NCBI RefSeq assembly: GCF_013373865.1
Contig: NC_050470.1
Location: forward strand, 24,148,856 to 24,212,855
Direction: 5' to 3'
Origin: Monomorium pharaonis
Taxonomy: Eukaryota; Arthropoda; Insecta; Hymenoptera; Formicidae
DNA: 64,000 nt
Positions 26,864 to 38,900 of this stretch are shown here, one piece after another. A model generated the notes under the pieces. The model was not told the origin of the DNA and did no database searches. It saw nothing but the letters and a program-made list of their open reading frames with translations. Position numbers and translations under genes: made by a program. Every line of letters begins with the position of its first letter. Within the stretch, counting starts at the first letter, position 1.

Positions 26864-27020
26864 GCATTTAATTCGATCGAGTTACTCGAGACGAGTGGAT
26901 CTTACACGACGATTAAACGGCCGAATACTCGACGGTCCGCCGCTTTTGTGAACAGGCGGAGTGTGGGCTGTCTGGGTGGCGGATCGATTAAAAACATGAA
27001 TTGAACTAATTTCCGTACGC
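26864..27020 (+). repeat. Triplicated module, copy 3
   Basis: The most diverged copy. TTAATTCGATCGAGTTACT (26868-26886) matches the first block, and 93 bases later CTGGGTGGCGG (26972-26982) is followed by GATTAAAA, TGAATTG and CTAAT. The sequence between the blocks is only weakly similar to the other copies, so what is conserved is the two blocks and their spacing. Confidence 0.7.
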
Positions 27021-27972
27021 GTCGCCTAAAATCGTAATTTAATATATCGTCGCTAAATGTAACGACGGCCATTTCGAGGGAATGCTGCTTTCGCTTACCG
27101 GGGAAGGTTCCCTCGTGAACTTTTAAACTGCTCCCAGCCACGCATATACGGACCACACACATACACTGAGGATAGACACTGAGAGCCGTTTACGAAACTC
27201 CAGCCGTTTTCGACTGAGCCGACCTGTGTAATTGCGTGTCTCGCGTGTATATTGAAACGAAAAGCAAATTTGGCTGTTACGCGGATAGCATTGAACATGT
27301 CGTGAGAATTCCTCCAAATTTAATTGCTCCCGATCGAGACGGCGAGATAATCTACGCCGATTTGTTTACATCCAACCAAAAGTGGTAAATGTTTTTCTTT
27401 TCCAGAATATATACCGATTGCAAAAGAAATTTTTATTTTCAAAAGAAATAGCTTCCAACGCTATTACATACGAATTCCGCCGCTGTGTATGTAGGTACAT
27501 AATTATTCACTTATAATTAACGACGTTGCAGTTACATTCAACGTCTCTCAGAGCGTCCCGTCATAAATCAAGTAATGTAAGTAGTATAAAGGAACTCATC
27601 GTTGCAATATGAGAAGACTGACGGCTCACGACTGCGTTATTGAGTACGTTAAAGGATTTACCAACATCTCGACGCCCGTATCGGCAGAAATCTGATTGCG
27701 ACAAGCTTATCGCGAGGAATCTCGGCTTCTGAAGACGCAGACGCAATCGTGATCGTTGAGCGCCAGAGAGAGAGAAACATAATCCTGTCGTAAACATTGT
27801 TATTCAAAGGCAGGTGCATTCCGCAAACGAGATTTCGAATGATATTACTCTCGTTCATTCACGAGCCCTCCATCTCTCGCGTTTTCGCTCTCGTCGTTCG
27901 CGAACAATAATAAGCTGGCGAGAAAGCGAAAGCAGGACGAATCGGCGTAACGAACCGGCGGCAGAAGGTTGA
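27021..27972. other. Non-coding mixed sequence
   Basis: CpG-rich to about 27370, AT-rich to 27600, then CpG-rich up to the promoter-like sequence. No gene is supported. Confidence 0.6.
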
Positions 27973-28016
27973 TATATTTATCGGCGACTCGAGCTTATCG
28001 GTCGCGTATCAGTTCC
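27973..28016 (+). promoter_or_regulatory. Candidate core promoter (TATA-like plus Inr)
   Basis: TATATTTA at 27973-27980 lies upstream of TCAGTT at 28009-28014, which fits the arthropod initiator consensus. The spacing from the first T to the initiator A is 38 bases, longer than the usual 30-31, which weakens the call. A CpG-rich stretch with a (CGG)5-6 run (28054-28070) follows, then an ATG at 28078. No downstream promoter element is apparent at the expected offset. Confidence 0.25.
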
Positions 28017-28053
28017 TCCCTCCTTCGTACAAACAAACGCGAGTTTTCTGCAA

Positions 28054-28070
28054 CGGCGGCGGCGGCGGCG
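28054..28070. repeat. (CGG)5-6 trinucleotide run
   Basis: A short pure CGG run between the candidate initiator at 28011 and the ATG at 28078. Confidence 0.85.
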
Positions 28071-28077
28071 ACCGCCC

Positions 28078-28416
28078 ATGTCGACGGCCATATCGACCGA
28101 CAGAGTCGAATCGTATTATGAGAATTTTATCGGCGTGCCCCGTGCCCGCGAAGATCGCGAAGAGTGCCGATCGTCGAGTTGTATCGGAGCGCTAATTGTG
28201 AGCCGCTTCTTCCGACGCCGGGGCACACGAGTCGGCGGTTGTGCGCGGCTCGTTAAGAGGCGGATCTCTCTCCGAGGCGGGTGCGCGCCGCGGTCACGCT
28301 GCCGAAAAAAATTCCGCGAATTACGACGGGCCCCGGGGAGGGCGCGAGTACGGACAAAGGATCTTTCTCCCTTCCCTTCCTTCCGCAAAATATTATTGCG
28401 CGCAACGATGCAATAA
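28078..28416 (+). CDS. Hypothetical 112-aa ORF behind a promoter-like sequence
   Basis: The first ATG after the candidate promoter at 27973-28016. The first 30 or so residues are balanced (MSTAISTDRVESYYENF...) but the rest is Arg/Cys/Gly-rich, as in chance frames of CpG-rich DNA. There is no signal peptide, membrane segment or known domain, and the ATG context (C at -3) is poor. If the promoter is real, only the start may be coding, with splicing soon after; GTGAGC at 28198 is a possible but weak donor. I do not assert a gene. Confidence 0.12.
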   Translation: MSTAISTDRVESYYENFIGVPRAREDREECRSSSCIGALIVSRFFRRRGTRVGGCARLVKRRISLRGGCAPRSRCRKKFRELRRAPGRARVRTKDLSPFPSFRKILLRATMQ

Positions 28417-29242
28417 TATACGTTGCCGGAAGAACGACGACCACCGGGCCGGATGATAAATTAATGGTTAAGAAGACATGCCCGAGAGACACGTATTGCA
28501 ATAAAAGAAAAACGTAAATTTGGAAAACGTTTAACGATAAATGACAGAACGGGACTTCCCCTCTTCACTCCTGCGTATTAAATAGTTCGGTGAAATTCAA
28601 CCAGCGAAAGTGCGACATTTATACTTGAGATAATTGAATTTGTTGCAAATCTCACAGATGTTATTTATGTCGCAGTTTAAATTTAAATTATCAGTACATA
28701 TGGAAGGAATAATGTAAAATTTTTTTCGATTTAACAAAATCAAGAAGCATCTCGTGAGGGACATATGTGACCGTGCGTCGAAACCGCACAAAAATGTACA
28801 GTTTATAAGAAATGGTTTCCGAAACGACGGGTCCTTCGGTGCCATCAAATTCGGCAGAACAAATTCCGCGCAGTATCGGCGATTTTTATCGACGATTATC
28901 GAATCGGCGAGAAAACGAAGAAAGGGACGCGTTAAAGATCGCGACGGCAGGAACGCCCTGTCCTTTCGCGTTCGTATAGCTAGCGTGTAGAGGTGGAAGG
29001 GGAACGATCGCGGACGTCGGAGGCCGGAAAGAGGGTCTCACGAGTGTTTCCACTTATAATAACATTCCGAAACACGTAAATACATTCGAGTGGTGCGGCA
29101 CGCTGCTGTAGGTCCTCGGTAGGGAAGACGATCCAGTCGGCGGTCGCCGGTTAAAGCCGGATCTACCAATGGCCGACGTAGCCCCGTTTGCGACTACCAG
29201 TTGTCGACGGCCTTAAGCGCGGTTTCGGTAGAAGTGTTTTTT

Positions 29243-29276
<34 letters not shown>

Positions 29277-31275
29277 TCTTGGCAACCTGTCGCGCACGCT
29301 ACGGAACTCCGTGACGTCTCGATGACGGCGACCCCGATTTCAGTATTTTCATTACGGGCGAAAGATCCTGTCGCTCGAGAGCCTGACAATTCCCCTCCAG
29401 CCGCTCGCGTACGCGGGACGCAAAATATAATATTTTATTACTGTCTCGCAAAAAGTAAAGAAACGTGAAATTAATTGATACCTACTGATATTGAGAAATT
29501 GCCCGTCGCGCTGCGCGCGGCATAAAAAGCTCATTACGCGTGAAATCGCGACGAGCGCACCTGTTCTCGAGTTATTAAACGCGGACGGCCATGCGTGCGG
29601 TTGGGTTTTACATCACGATGACATTTACATTCGAATGGCATTCCGCCGACGCGTATTAATTTTCGTTTAAACTCGTATTAAACTCTGCTCGAGATAAATC
29701 ACTTTTATTTACCACCGATCCAAAATTTATAATTACCCAATTAACTGAAATGCAAGAAGCACGTTGTCCTGATTTTTGAATTTTAGAACGGATTTCACGA
29801 ACTAACCGAATCCACCGTGTATCGTGAAGCTTCTCGAGAAAGTATGATAACAGATTAAAATTCGATAAATCTTTTTTGTTAATCCTGATTCATAATCGAA
29901 TATCATAAGAATGTCAATGTTCAGCTGACGCATGACAGCAATCGTAAAGGCTGTAAATAACATACGAGACACTGATGTATGTTAATTAAATGGAAACGCA
30001 TTTTGGAAATATTTTTAATGTGTAATCCTACTTGCGTAGTTATGATTTTACTCTGCGTATACCGGCAATACTATTTTCATATCATTACTAAATTATACGG
30101 GATGTCTTAAAACTAATACGTATCCCTCTCATTTAATCATAAATTTTTCTTACTGGCATACATCCTGATCATCAAAAACGTTAATCTTCCTAATATTTCT
30201 TATTAATGTTCACCCGAATTGCCTCGCAAAGTAATAGAGACATCTTAAAGCATTCCAATAAATTTGACAATTACAATAGTATATTATACACATCTTTTTG
30301 AACTATAGTTGTTATTCGCCTAATTTGCATAAATTACATCGCTCGCTGGCTCAGAGATTTTTTAGAGAAAACGTCTCTTCTTAAATGCCTGTATTTATAT
30401 GCAACGTTGTATTGGGGAAAAAAAAAGTAAAGCAAGATGCAAAGATCGCTAACGGGCGGATGATGCAATGCGGAGATAGGACGGTTATTAGAGCATTAAT
30501 TAGATACGCCGCGGAAGAATTCGGGATTGCCACGTGGCATCACTTGCCCTCTTAAGGCTGACAAGCGCCTGTTCCTTGCGGAATGCTCGTCGGAGATGAA
30601 GATACTGGTTCGTTAACCAGTCTTTCTTCTTTGCACCAGTAAAGGACCAAAAGTATGGTTAAACAACGGTCGGCTCTCGTAACGAGAGGAATCGCTTGCA
30701 GCGATCGTTTCCTCATCTGGCAGCTTCGTAGTCGGCAAGATGCACGCTCGCTACACCCGCGAATTACGAGAACCGGGAGTTGCCACCGTACCTCTGAGCA
30801 TCCTCGCATTTGCATTTGCAAGTGGCCAGATTATACGGAGCTTTCATTATTTTGCGGAAGTGAAATTAATGCAGATCATCTTTATCATATTTATCGCCGT
30901 TTTGTGGTATCACACATTACGTTGCGCTATAAGAATGGTACGTTCTACTAATATCGTGAAATTTTTCATCCTTTTACTCTCGTTTTCTTCTATTTGAGTC
31001 CATTAGTATCACATTTCTACTGTAAAGCTTACTATTGAAACATGCTAGTGAAAACGATTAGCACTGTTAGAATACATTTCTTTGAGGTATGGACTTGAAA
31101 GAAGCTTGTACGACACGCCGACCGGAAGGAAGTTACACGGATTATGAACAAAGGCCGAATGCCGCCTAATGGTACGCCCATCATTTTCTCTCCTTTTGCT
31201 TTCTTTACTTTTTCTGTTAAATCATTCAGCCGTGCAGTTTCGAGATTATTAGCCACAAACAGTGATTTCTTTGTT
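28417..31275. other. Non-coding mixed sequence
   Basis: 28500-28760 is AT-rich and 28760-29640 CpG-rich, with a pyrimidine tract at 29237-29280. 29640-30340 is AT-rich, and 30340-31275 mixed. No gene or transposon end is seen. Confidence 0.55.
29237..29280. repeat. Pyrimidine tract with (CT)13 core
   Basis: T8, CTCTTT, then a pure CT run at 29251-29276. It would make a strong polypyrimidine tract, but no AG follows in splice position. Confidence 0.9.
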
Positions 31276-31350
31276 CACGCCAAAACTATTTTGTCTTGTC
31301 ATTATGCTAGGAAGACGCACGCCAAAACCATTCCGTCTTGTCATTATGCT
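31276..31350. repeat. Tandem duplication, 33-bp units
   Basis: The 33 bases at 31276-31308 are repeated at 31318-31350 with three differences, all T to C. Both units start CACGCCAAAAC and end CTTGTCATTATGCT, and a 9-base spacer separates them. The frame is kept when translated (42-base period), but no gene is evident. Confidence 0.9.
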
Positions 31351-34300
31351 GTACCTTAGAAAACGCTTGTTCATCGATCATCGAAATACCATCAGTATTC
31401 AAAAAGATGAAAACAAATCGCTTAAAAAGATTGCGTTGAATAAAATACCTTTTTTTTAATTCGGCAAAGAAAATTGTTTCAAAAGATAGAATACAAGAAT
31501 CAATTATATCACTGTAACTTTTAAAAAAAAAATCTACAAAAGATTAATTTATGAAGCTATACAATAATACTTCCATCACATTATCGAAATTCATATTATA
31601 GAGAAAAATAAATTACATAAAAAAATTAATTATTTTCTTAAAGGAAAATACATTAAACATTTACTAAACAAATATAAATTGGTAAATAAAATTTTAATTG
31701 ACTGAAATAAAAACTTGATTACAAAAATTCAAAAGATGTTAATCGTCGTATTCTTCATAAAAAATACAAGCGACAGAAAACAATAAAATAATCATTATCT
31801 ATAGCGCAAGTGAAGAGATACTTTATTACTTATTACTTTTGCTATATGATTAGTGTGTCGTGGATTTTATAACATGCTAAATCTTTCTATATAACACGCT
31901 GCTATATTTATAAACGTGCGGTTTTCTACATTCGTTGACCGTGCAATTTATTAGCGCGCATTTTCTACCGTAGAACGCGGACACGGCTCGTTTAAGCGAG
32001 CATTTATCTTCCGTTTTCATCGAGGTCTCCGAGACGAAAACGATGTCGTCTGGAGGATTTAAGGGGACTTCTTTAAGCACATGGCGCTCGGACCAACCAA
32101 GAGGACTTGCCTAAAACAATGTAATTATCCGCCGCTCATTTGCCAGTCTAGACAAACTCTGACGACGAGACAGCAACAAATATCCGGTCTAACCTGTCGC
32201 AGCGGGTTGAACCTTCTTAATAATGACGTAATTGCTTAATTTTTGTTTTCAGTCGCGGCTCTGCTACCGGCTCGCTTATTAAAATCTTAAAATCCTGTCC
32301 GGTTCTGTCTTAATTAAGCGTTGGGCCCGACCGTCCAAAGTCTGTCCCTTAGCTGGCTGTAATTTGATGCAACCGCGAGTTCGTTTTGAGGTCCTAATTT
32401 GTGCTGCTGCCACATCGAAAAAATTGAGACCGCGGCAGAAGTAAGTTGAAGGATCGTAAGTGAGGCTTTCCGATACTTAATTACGCGTAATGGTTACGCA
32501 GGAAATTACATCGTTGTCGAACTTGCTGTTTGGCGTGCATGCAAAACTTACGGTTATCGAGGGCGCCGCGCAAGCAAGGGGCAAATGATATTCCTAATTA
32601 ATAATTAAGCCAAATTAGGGATGAATGCGATCGTTTTCTACCGCGTGCGAGCAGTTACGTGCACGCGACGAATCCTCGAAACGCTCGTTTCGTCGTCTCT
32701 TCACCGTTTTCTCTTGCATTCATTCGCACAGCTCCAAACGTCACCACCTGGCCCTTTATACGTCTCTTTCTCCGTTCTTCTTTCTCTCTCTTTTTCTCCT
32801 CAAAGAAAACGGGATCTCTGACCGAGATCTCGCAAATCCCCGGATCGGATATATTTTTCTGCATTGAAGGAGACTGAGAATTTACCGCCCGCGAACGCGC
32901 GTGGACGACACACGAGAGTGTAACAAGGACAAATATTTACTCGAGCGCGAGAGCGGAGCCGAATGGTAATCCCGAACGGTTTCTTCCACGGTGAAAACGG
33001 CGCGCGATATAGATCTCACACGGCGGGTGAGTATACCTGTCCCCGTTCTCGTCGGTACACCGGGATACCCGGCTATGAATCGCCCGGAAAACGCGGACGG
33101 GTTTTACTTTAATACCGTGGATTAGGGTTTAAACCCCTCTATCGGGGGCCCCATTCATTCGATGGTACAATAAACGTGCCGACTGCAGAGGGAATTATTC
33201 TTAAGCGAGCCCTGAGTTGCCGCGCTATACGTACGCGTCACGCGTCGTCGCTGCATCGCGCGACTCGCAGGTACAATGATCTTTCGTAACCAGACCGGAA
33301 GTGTTGAAATGCAGGGTGCAAGCGATCGAAGCGCTGAATCTGTGTCACTACCGGCTGTGTTTCGGATAGTTTGGACGAGCGCGACGCACACACGAACGGT
33401 GAAATGAAGAGCCTCAAACGTTCTGCCGCGCGGGAACAGCGTTACAAGAAACGTAACAACGTGCAATTTCCGTAACGAAGTAAATCTGAACACATTACGA
33501 CCGCTTTCCATCGTCGTAAATTGCCTCATCAACCGAATGACCAGTTTCATTACCCCGGCACGAGGCGTACGCAATTAAGCTACGTACCGGAAAAAAAATC
33601 GCTCGATCGATCGATTGCATGGCCGACTTTGTAAACGACAATCTCCATATATTATGGTCAACGGTATCCGGCTCTCTCGTCCTAAATCCGCGGTATAGGG
33701 ACTGCATATCTAGAACACGAGATTATTTCGGAAAAGACTTTTCTCAAAATCAATGTTTCGGAGGCGAGAGAAAAACCTAGCGATACGTAGAATGTAAAAT
33801 AAACACGCGGAAAGAACAAAGAAACTAATTTTGTTAGACTATGAAAATAATTACGTAAGACGCTCAAACTGATTGCTGGAATGACAAAATTTTTTGCTCC
33901 CACTCATCATAAATTCATATTCATTTATCCAACTAAATTATTAGATATTTCAGCGAAATCGTTCTTTGACTGATAAGAATTAATAAATCGTCGCGTGAAA
34001 TGTGTCAGCTGAAAGACTGTGCGACACATCATTCTTATGGCTTTGGAGCAAACATTTTGTAAGAATATCGCGAAACCAAACATTTTACACACGCGTCGCG
34101 TAAGACACTCATTGTTCACTGACACGTGAGGCGAGACACTCCTTACTGCGTTGGTGACAATCCTTACAATTTTAGACATCGCTACTGGAAGAAATATTAT
34201 TATGGATAAATTGATAAAATAATATACTATGATTTTAGTAAAATATTTAAAACAATATCTCAGAAATAAATACATAATAATATTACTTAAAAAACTTAAT

Positions 34301-34700
34301 GTCTCAACATTTTTAGAAAAATATTAACTAATTTTTTTAAATAATTTTTTTTTGTAAAATATATATAAAAAATTGCGATTTTCAAGATGTGTTGTACCAT
34401 CTGTCTGAGTAATTATTGTTACTATATATCGCACGTATATTTTAACCCAAAAACACGGCGATACCGTGTTACGTCGTAGCACGAGACGCGGACGGGAACG
34501 CACGATCGCGCGAAATTTTCCCGCAGCGAAGAAGATACGCGGCGCAAAAACAATGAGCATCCGACACGGATACATATGACTCGGAACGAATTCGCTAATT
34601 CGCAGGAACTCCTTAATTACAACACGGGCGAACTCTATTCGCCGACTACCGTTTAACGCTGCCGGGTATGCGTATCCGGGCTCCTATAAATCCGAAGGCT
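31351..34700. other. Non-coding mixed sequence
   Basis: 31351-31900 is AT-rich, 31900-33900 mostly CpG-rich with the perfect palindrome GGGTTTAAACCC at about 33126-33137, and 33900-34400 AT-rich with nested short inverted repeats (ATAAGAAT...ATTCTTAT, TGTGTC...GACACA) near 33974-34038. No gene is supported. Confidence 0.55.
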
Positions 34701-36015
34701 GTCCGCCGGCTTTAATACCGTGGCGAAATCAATTTTACCGTGGGTGGCTGCTATACATATCGGGCCCCGTGCTGTAATTAAATTGTTACTTCGGGCGGAC
34801 CGCACGCCAATCGACATGGGCGGCCACCGAACACCCACACTCGCGCTCCCCGCCGCCGTATTTATGGGCCCTTTATACCCAGTGCGTGTCCTCTATTAAT
34901 AACGCGGGATATTAATGAATCCTGCGAGAGGAATCCCTGCTTTATCCGCGTATCCTGGGAAGACACGCGTGGGTGGAAACCGTCGTCGTAGGCGCCACGT
35001 TAAGCCCCGCGTTTCCTCCCCCTGTTTCCTCCCTTCCCGCCGAGCCTTTCGCCGAGGGCTCCTTCCTCAAGCGCCCACTTTTTAAGCGGCCGTGTTTTCC
35101 ATCAAACGCGCGAGCACACCCCGCGCGCGTTGTGTTTCGTTAATGAATATTCGAACGGTTTAGAGACGGGTGAAATATATCGTCCGTGGTAAGAGGTAAC
35201 GTGTTCTCGGCCGCGCGTACGTGGTAGTGATCCATGGGGCGATGTAAAAGCGCGGAGGTGCTTCGATCGCGGCCATTAATCATCGGAGGGATAGATGTTG
35301 TGCAATAATTTATCGGTCCCGTGGTATTATGAATGGAAAATTACGGCGGTCGATTATGAATTCTCCGCGCCTCTCGCTCGTACGTGGCCGATACCGAGAC
35401 GACTTACGCCGTGCGTGTTGTATCCCTCCGTCGCATTTAATAACAAGCTGAGAAATCCATATATCGATAAAATATTGCAACACGCGCATCCAAAATGATC
35501 TCCCGACCTTCCCGATAAACATTTCTTTTTTTATTCTTTCAAATATGCTTTCATGCATATGCATATGCCGTGGATTTCGCTCGAGTCAGGAATTCTGAAG
35601 GGTGATGGATGTTATCGCGTAGCTTTGCAAATTTCTTCGCTAAAAGATATACATTCCACGATGTGCACGGCGTTTATTTTTAGTAGCTTACTTTTCGACG
35701 TCCCACACGAAGCCGCTGTTAATGAAGAAGCGAGCCATCTTGCAGTCCTCTCTCCTCGCGAGCGACGTAAAATCCGGGTTTTACCTCGTACTTGGCACCG
35801 CGCGTGATCTCGCAGTCACCTCGGCCATTCGTTTACATAGATCTTCGTCAGCGGGAAACGCGTACGCGTTCGTTTCGAAACTCCATTAGCATCGGTAGGC
35901 GGGACTGTCACGCGCGCGTCGCAGCGGGAAGAATCGCACGTGTCATAAATATACATGCGCGATCGGCATGTGGACCGGCGTGCGTGGATTCGCTTCCTTG
36001 CTTTTAGCTTATCGG
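34701..36015. other. CpG-rich non-coding, enhancer-like in composition
   Basis: CpG-rich sequence with scattered homeodomain-type cores (TAATTA, TTAATG, TTTATGG). This is suggestive of cis-regulatory DNA but not diagnostic. No gene, transposon end or RNA is seen. Confidence 0.35.
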
Positions 36016-36043
36016 TGCTGCTGCTGCTGCTGCTGCTGCTGCT
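36016..36043. repeat. Trinucleotide repeat (TGC)9
   Basis: A perfect CTG/CAG-type run of 28 bases. An antisense frame reads it as poly-Ser, a + frame would give poly-Leu or poly-Cys; neither frame looks like a gene. Confidence 0.95.
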
Positions 36044-36727
36044 CATCGGGCACCCCGAATCTCGAGGACGTGAGAGGGTTCAGAGCCGACCACGGAGTCC
36101 GATAATTGGTAAGGGTTAGGCTCGTTCGAGTGCTGTTTGTTCGCTCGGCCGTTAAATAAATAGTGCCGATAGCCCTCATCCATTCCCACAGGCGCCACGG
36201 AGTTTAGCACAGGAATTTCCTCAGTCGCCAGCAAGTATGTATGAGTCAGTGGCGAAAGGATTTTACGGTATGGAAAGGTCGAGAAACCGGAATCAGTTCT
36301 TTCGGAAATATGAAAGTATTTTACCACAACAATGCTACGATTGTTTAAAAAAGCGATAGAACCGAGAGAAATTTTATTGTCACGAAATCGTTAATTATAC
36401 CCGCAATTTCCGAGAAAATGCGAGGAAAACCGAAGGGGAAAAAATTCAGTCGCGTTACAATCTGCGTTTTTCCCGGTCCGACGCGGTCGAGCGTATTCCC
36501 CGAGAAGAAATTGCGCCGTGGCGCAACGGCGCGCGGCGCGCCGGGACGAAAAGTTTCGCGTTATCATTAGCTCCCGTTTTTCACGCGCGCCAGCCTCTCT
36601 CGTTCGAGATCGGCGGCGTGGTTTTTAGCGCGGTTTATCGACCGGATGTCGAGCAGGGGGAGAAACGCTTCGCCGGCGCGCACGATACCGCGCCGTAACA
36701 TCTTTACTCCGGGCCCGAGCTGCCGCT

Positions 36728-36784
36728 GATTGGCAGCCGAGCGCTTTCTGCTGGCACGACTTCCTTAAAACTCGCTATATAAAT
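36728..36784 (+). promoter_or_regulatory. Candidate promoter: inverted CCAAT plus TATATAAAT
   Basis: ATTGG (an inverted CCAAT box) at about 36729-36733 lies about 45 bases upstream of TATATAAAT at 36776-36784, a strong TATA match at a normal CCAAT distance. The upstream 200 bases are CpG-rich. No initiator consensus is seen near the expected start (about 36807). The first long downstream frame (ATG 36904, 85 codons) is not recognisable. TATA-like sequences are common in AT-containing DNA, so this is tentative. Confidence 0.2.
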
Positions 36785-37121
36785 CGCGCATCCCGTACAA
36801 TTTATCCGCCGTAAAGCGAGTGCGTCCGTGAGAAAGTGCGCACGTGTGCGCGTGAGGACATCCTCTCTCTATCTCACGCGACACCGAAAGCGAATAAGTT
36901 ACGATGCGCGGACCGTGTGCGTCATTCTCTTATTTTTTTTTTTTCGCGTATAATTCCAGAGAGATATTGACAGAGTTATTGAAATCGCAGTTAAAGCTCA
37001 ATCAACGTCACGCGATCACGCCAGTGTCCGCCAGTAATGACAAGTTAATTAGTCCCCGAGGACCGCGGGAGGAGAATCATCGGTGCGAGTATCCGTGCGA
37101 AGCAGCGAGGAGGAATGCCAC

Positions 37122-37130
37122 AGGTGGCGC
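37122..37130 (+). promoter_or_regulatory. CTCF-core-like site
   Basis: AGGTGGCGC matches the AGRKGGCGC core of the insect CTCF motif. A 9-base match is expected by chance in a window this size, so only occupancy data would make it meaningful. Confidence 0.15.
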
Positions 37131-37943
37131 GGATAAAAAATACCGTTTCTCATTATCATAGCAGCACGGAATGACGAACGTTTTGCGCGTCTCATCCACA
37201 ATTACAGCATCATTGTGTTGTTGTCGGGGCTCGCGAGTACGCGCGCGCGCGCGCTCTCACGTAACAGCTAAAAGCAATTACTACGCTTCTTCTTGGCCTG
37301 CAAGATCGGTATGCTTGATATGTAATTTCGTCCGGAAGAACAAATAATCGGCAATAAAAACCGCGCAATGACCAAGCTAACGAAAACCGCATGCGGACGA
37401 AGAATGGAGGATGACGGGGACAAATTGAACGTTACGAAGGTTCTGACGTGCGGGAACAAAACGTGAAATGAGAATGCGGCAACGGATACGGACTCCTCGT
37501 AATTGCTTCTCCTCATTAAGGGGGACATTTTACTCCGTTGAGCCCGACGAATTTGCGAATCCCCACGCACGCGGCGATTCCGCAATGCTGCGGAGCGGGG
37601 AAAAAAGTGAGAAGCGAAAGTTCGCCGCGTTTCGCGCACCATGACAGATTCACGAGAATCGATCCCGAGGGGCGCGACGATACAGACAACGCACGATATA
37701 TCCCGATGAATCTTTCTTCCACCAACGTCTCGCTGGATGAACTTGGAAGTTTTCATCAACGATACGCGACGTATAGGCAATCGCTTTAATTCGCCCCACG
37801 GCGTTGCAATTTAGCGCGTTCACCGCGGTTTATTGGTCGGGCCAGGCCGGCTTGTCGAATCAAAAATCGCGGACGCCACGTCGGTGGCTAATCGCCCGAG
37901 GAATAAAGCTTTAACGGGAGCTGTCTCGTGTGCCTCGCGCTCG

Positions 37944-37967
37944 CTCTCTCTCTCTCTCTCTCTCTCT
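37944..37967. repeat. Microsatellite (CT)12
   Basis: A pure CT run followed by TTTCAG, giving an acceptor-like sequence that is probably accidental. Confidence 0.95.
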
Positions 37968-38509
37968 TTCAGATATCCCACCTGCCCGAAAGAGCAATAA
38001 AGCGCGAGATTACGCGACCGCCATTAATGCGCGAGAGCGCAAAACTAATTAAGTCGGGCGACACGAGAACACCTCGGGACATTCACGCTCAAAGTAATTT
38101 TGGTACCGGCCCGAGAAAGAAACAAGAGACGCGCGCGCGCGGGGCTTTTAATTATTTATTATTGTACTCGGCTATGTAACGTGTAGGGCCCGTTGCGCGC
38201 GTAGGCCATTACACGGGGCCAGGTGGTTTCCCGTCGGATGGATATTAATCGGCCGACGATTTGAAATCCCGGGGATCGCTGCGAGGCTATGGATATTCGC
38301 GTTCGTACGCGTTAACAGTAATTACGTTCCATTTGTATATCAATGCGCGCGTATTTGAATGAATTACCAGGCGCGCCGCCTTTTTTTCCGCTTCGAAAGT
38401 GGCGGCCGTCGGCCGTTTTAGTGCGCAAAGGGATATTTGTCAAGGTGCTCGCATTCGCCGCGGTCATTGGGGAATCGATGGCTCAATTAAAATTCTATAT
38501 ACTAAGCAC

Positions 38510-38528
38510 GGGGGGAGGGGGGGGGGAG
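38510..38528. repeat. G-rich run
   Basis: G6, A, G10, A, G. Four tracts of three G can be drawn from it, so quadruplex formation is possible on the + strand. Confidence 0.85.
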
Positions 38529-38900
38529 TTCAATTAGGCCCGCTTGTGTACGCTGGCATTTGAATAATGCGCGAAATAAAAGACACGTTTTAAATTTAAC
38601 GCGGATCGTTTTGTGACGTTTGAAAAATATCCTGGCGTTTAATGACATTAAAAAGAAATAATTCTGTAGATTGATTTATATATATCTCCGATTAAAGATA
38701 CACGCAAGATCAATCATCGCGATCGAGTGTGTCGTCGAAAAAAAAAACCTGCTCTGCATTGTGTAAACGAGAGAGAGAGGAAGAGACTGGATTCGCGCGG
38801 CAAGAATCCTCGATTCGCGTCGGAGAGAACGAGAGAAGCGGATCCGGAGAGCGAGAAAGAGCGCGAGCGAACTTCCGGCAGTCTGCGTGTTCCGTCGCAG

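Larger units (their letters stand above)
37131..38900. other. CpG-rich non-coding
   Basis: Contains a (CT)12 tract at 37944-37967 and a G-rich run at 38510-38528. The CT tract is followed by TTTCAG, which looks like a splice acceptor, but the downstream frame closes without a matching donor. Confidence 0.5.

Noticed and set aside
33107..34723. The 14-mer CTTTAATACCGTGG present twice (33107 and 34710)
   Set aside because: Several identical 14-mer pairs are expected by chance in 64 kb counting both strands, and the flanks do not align.
37968..38180. Apparent 3' splice site after (CT)12 TTTCAG
   Set aside because: The microsatellite itself creates the pyrimidine tract, and no matching donor or convincing frame follows.
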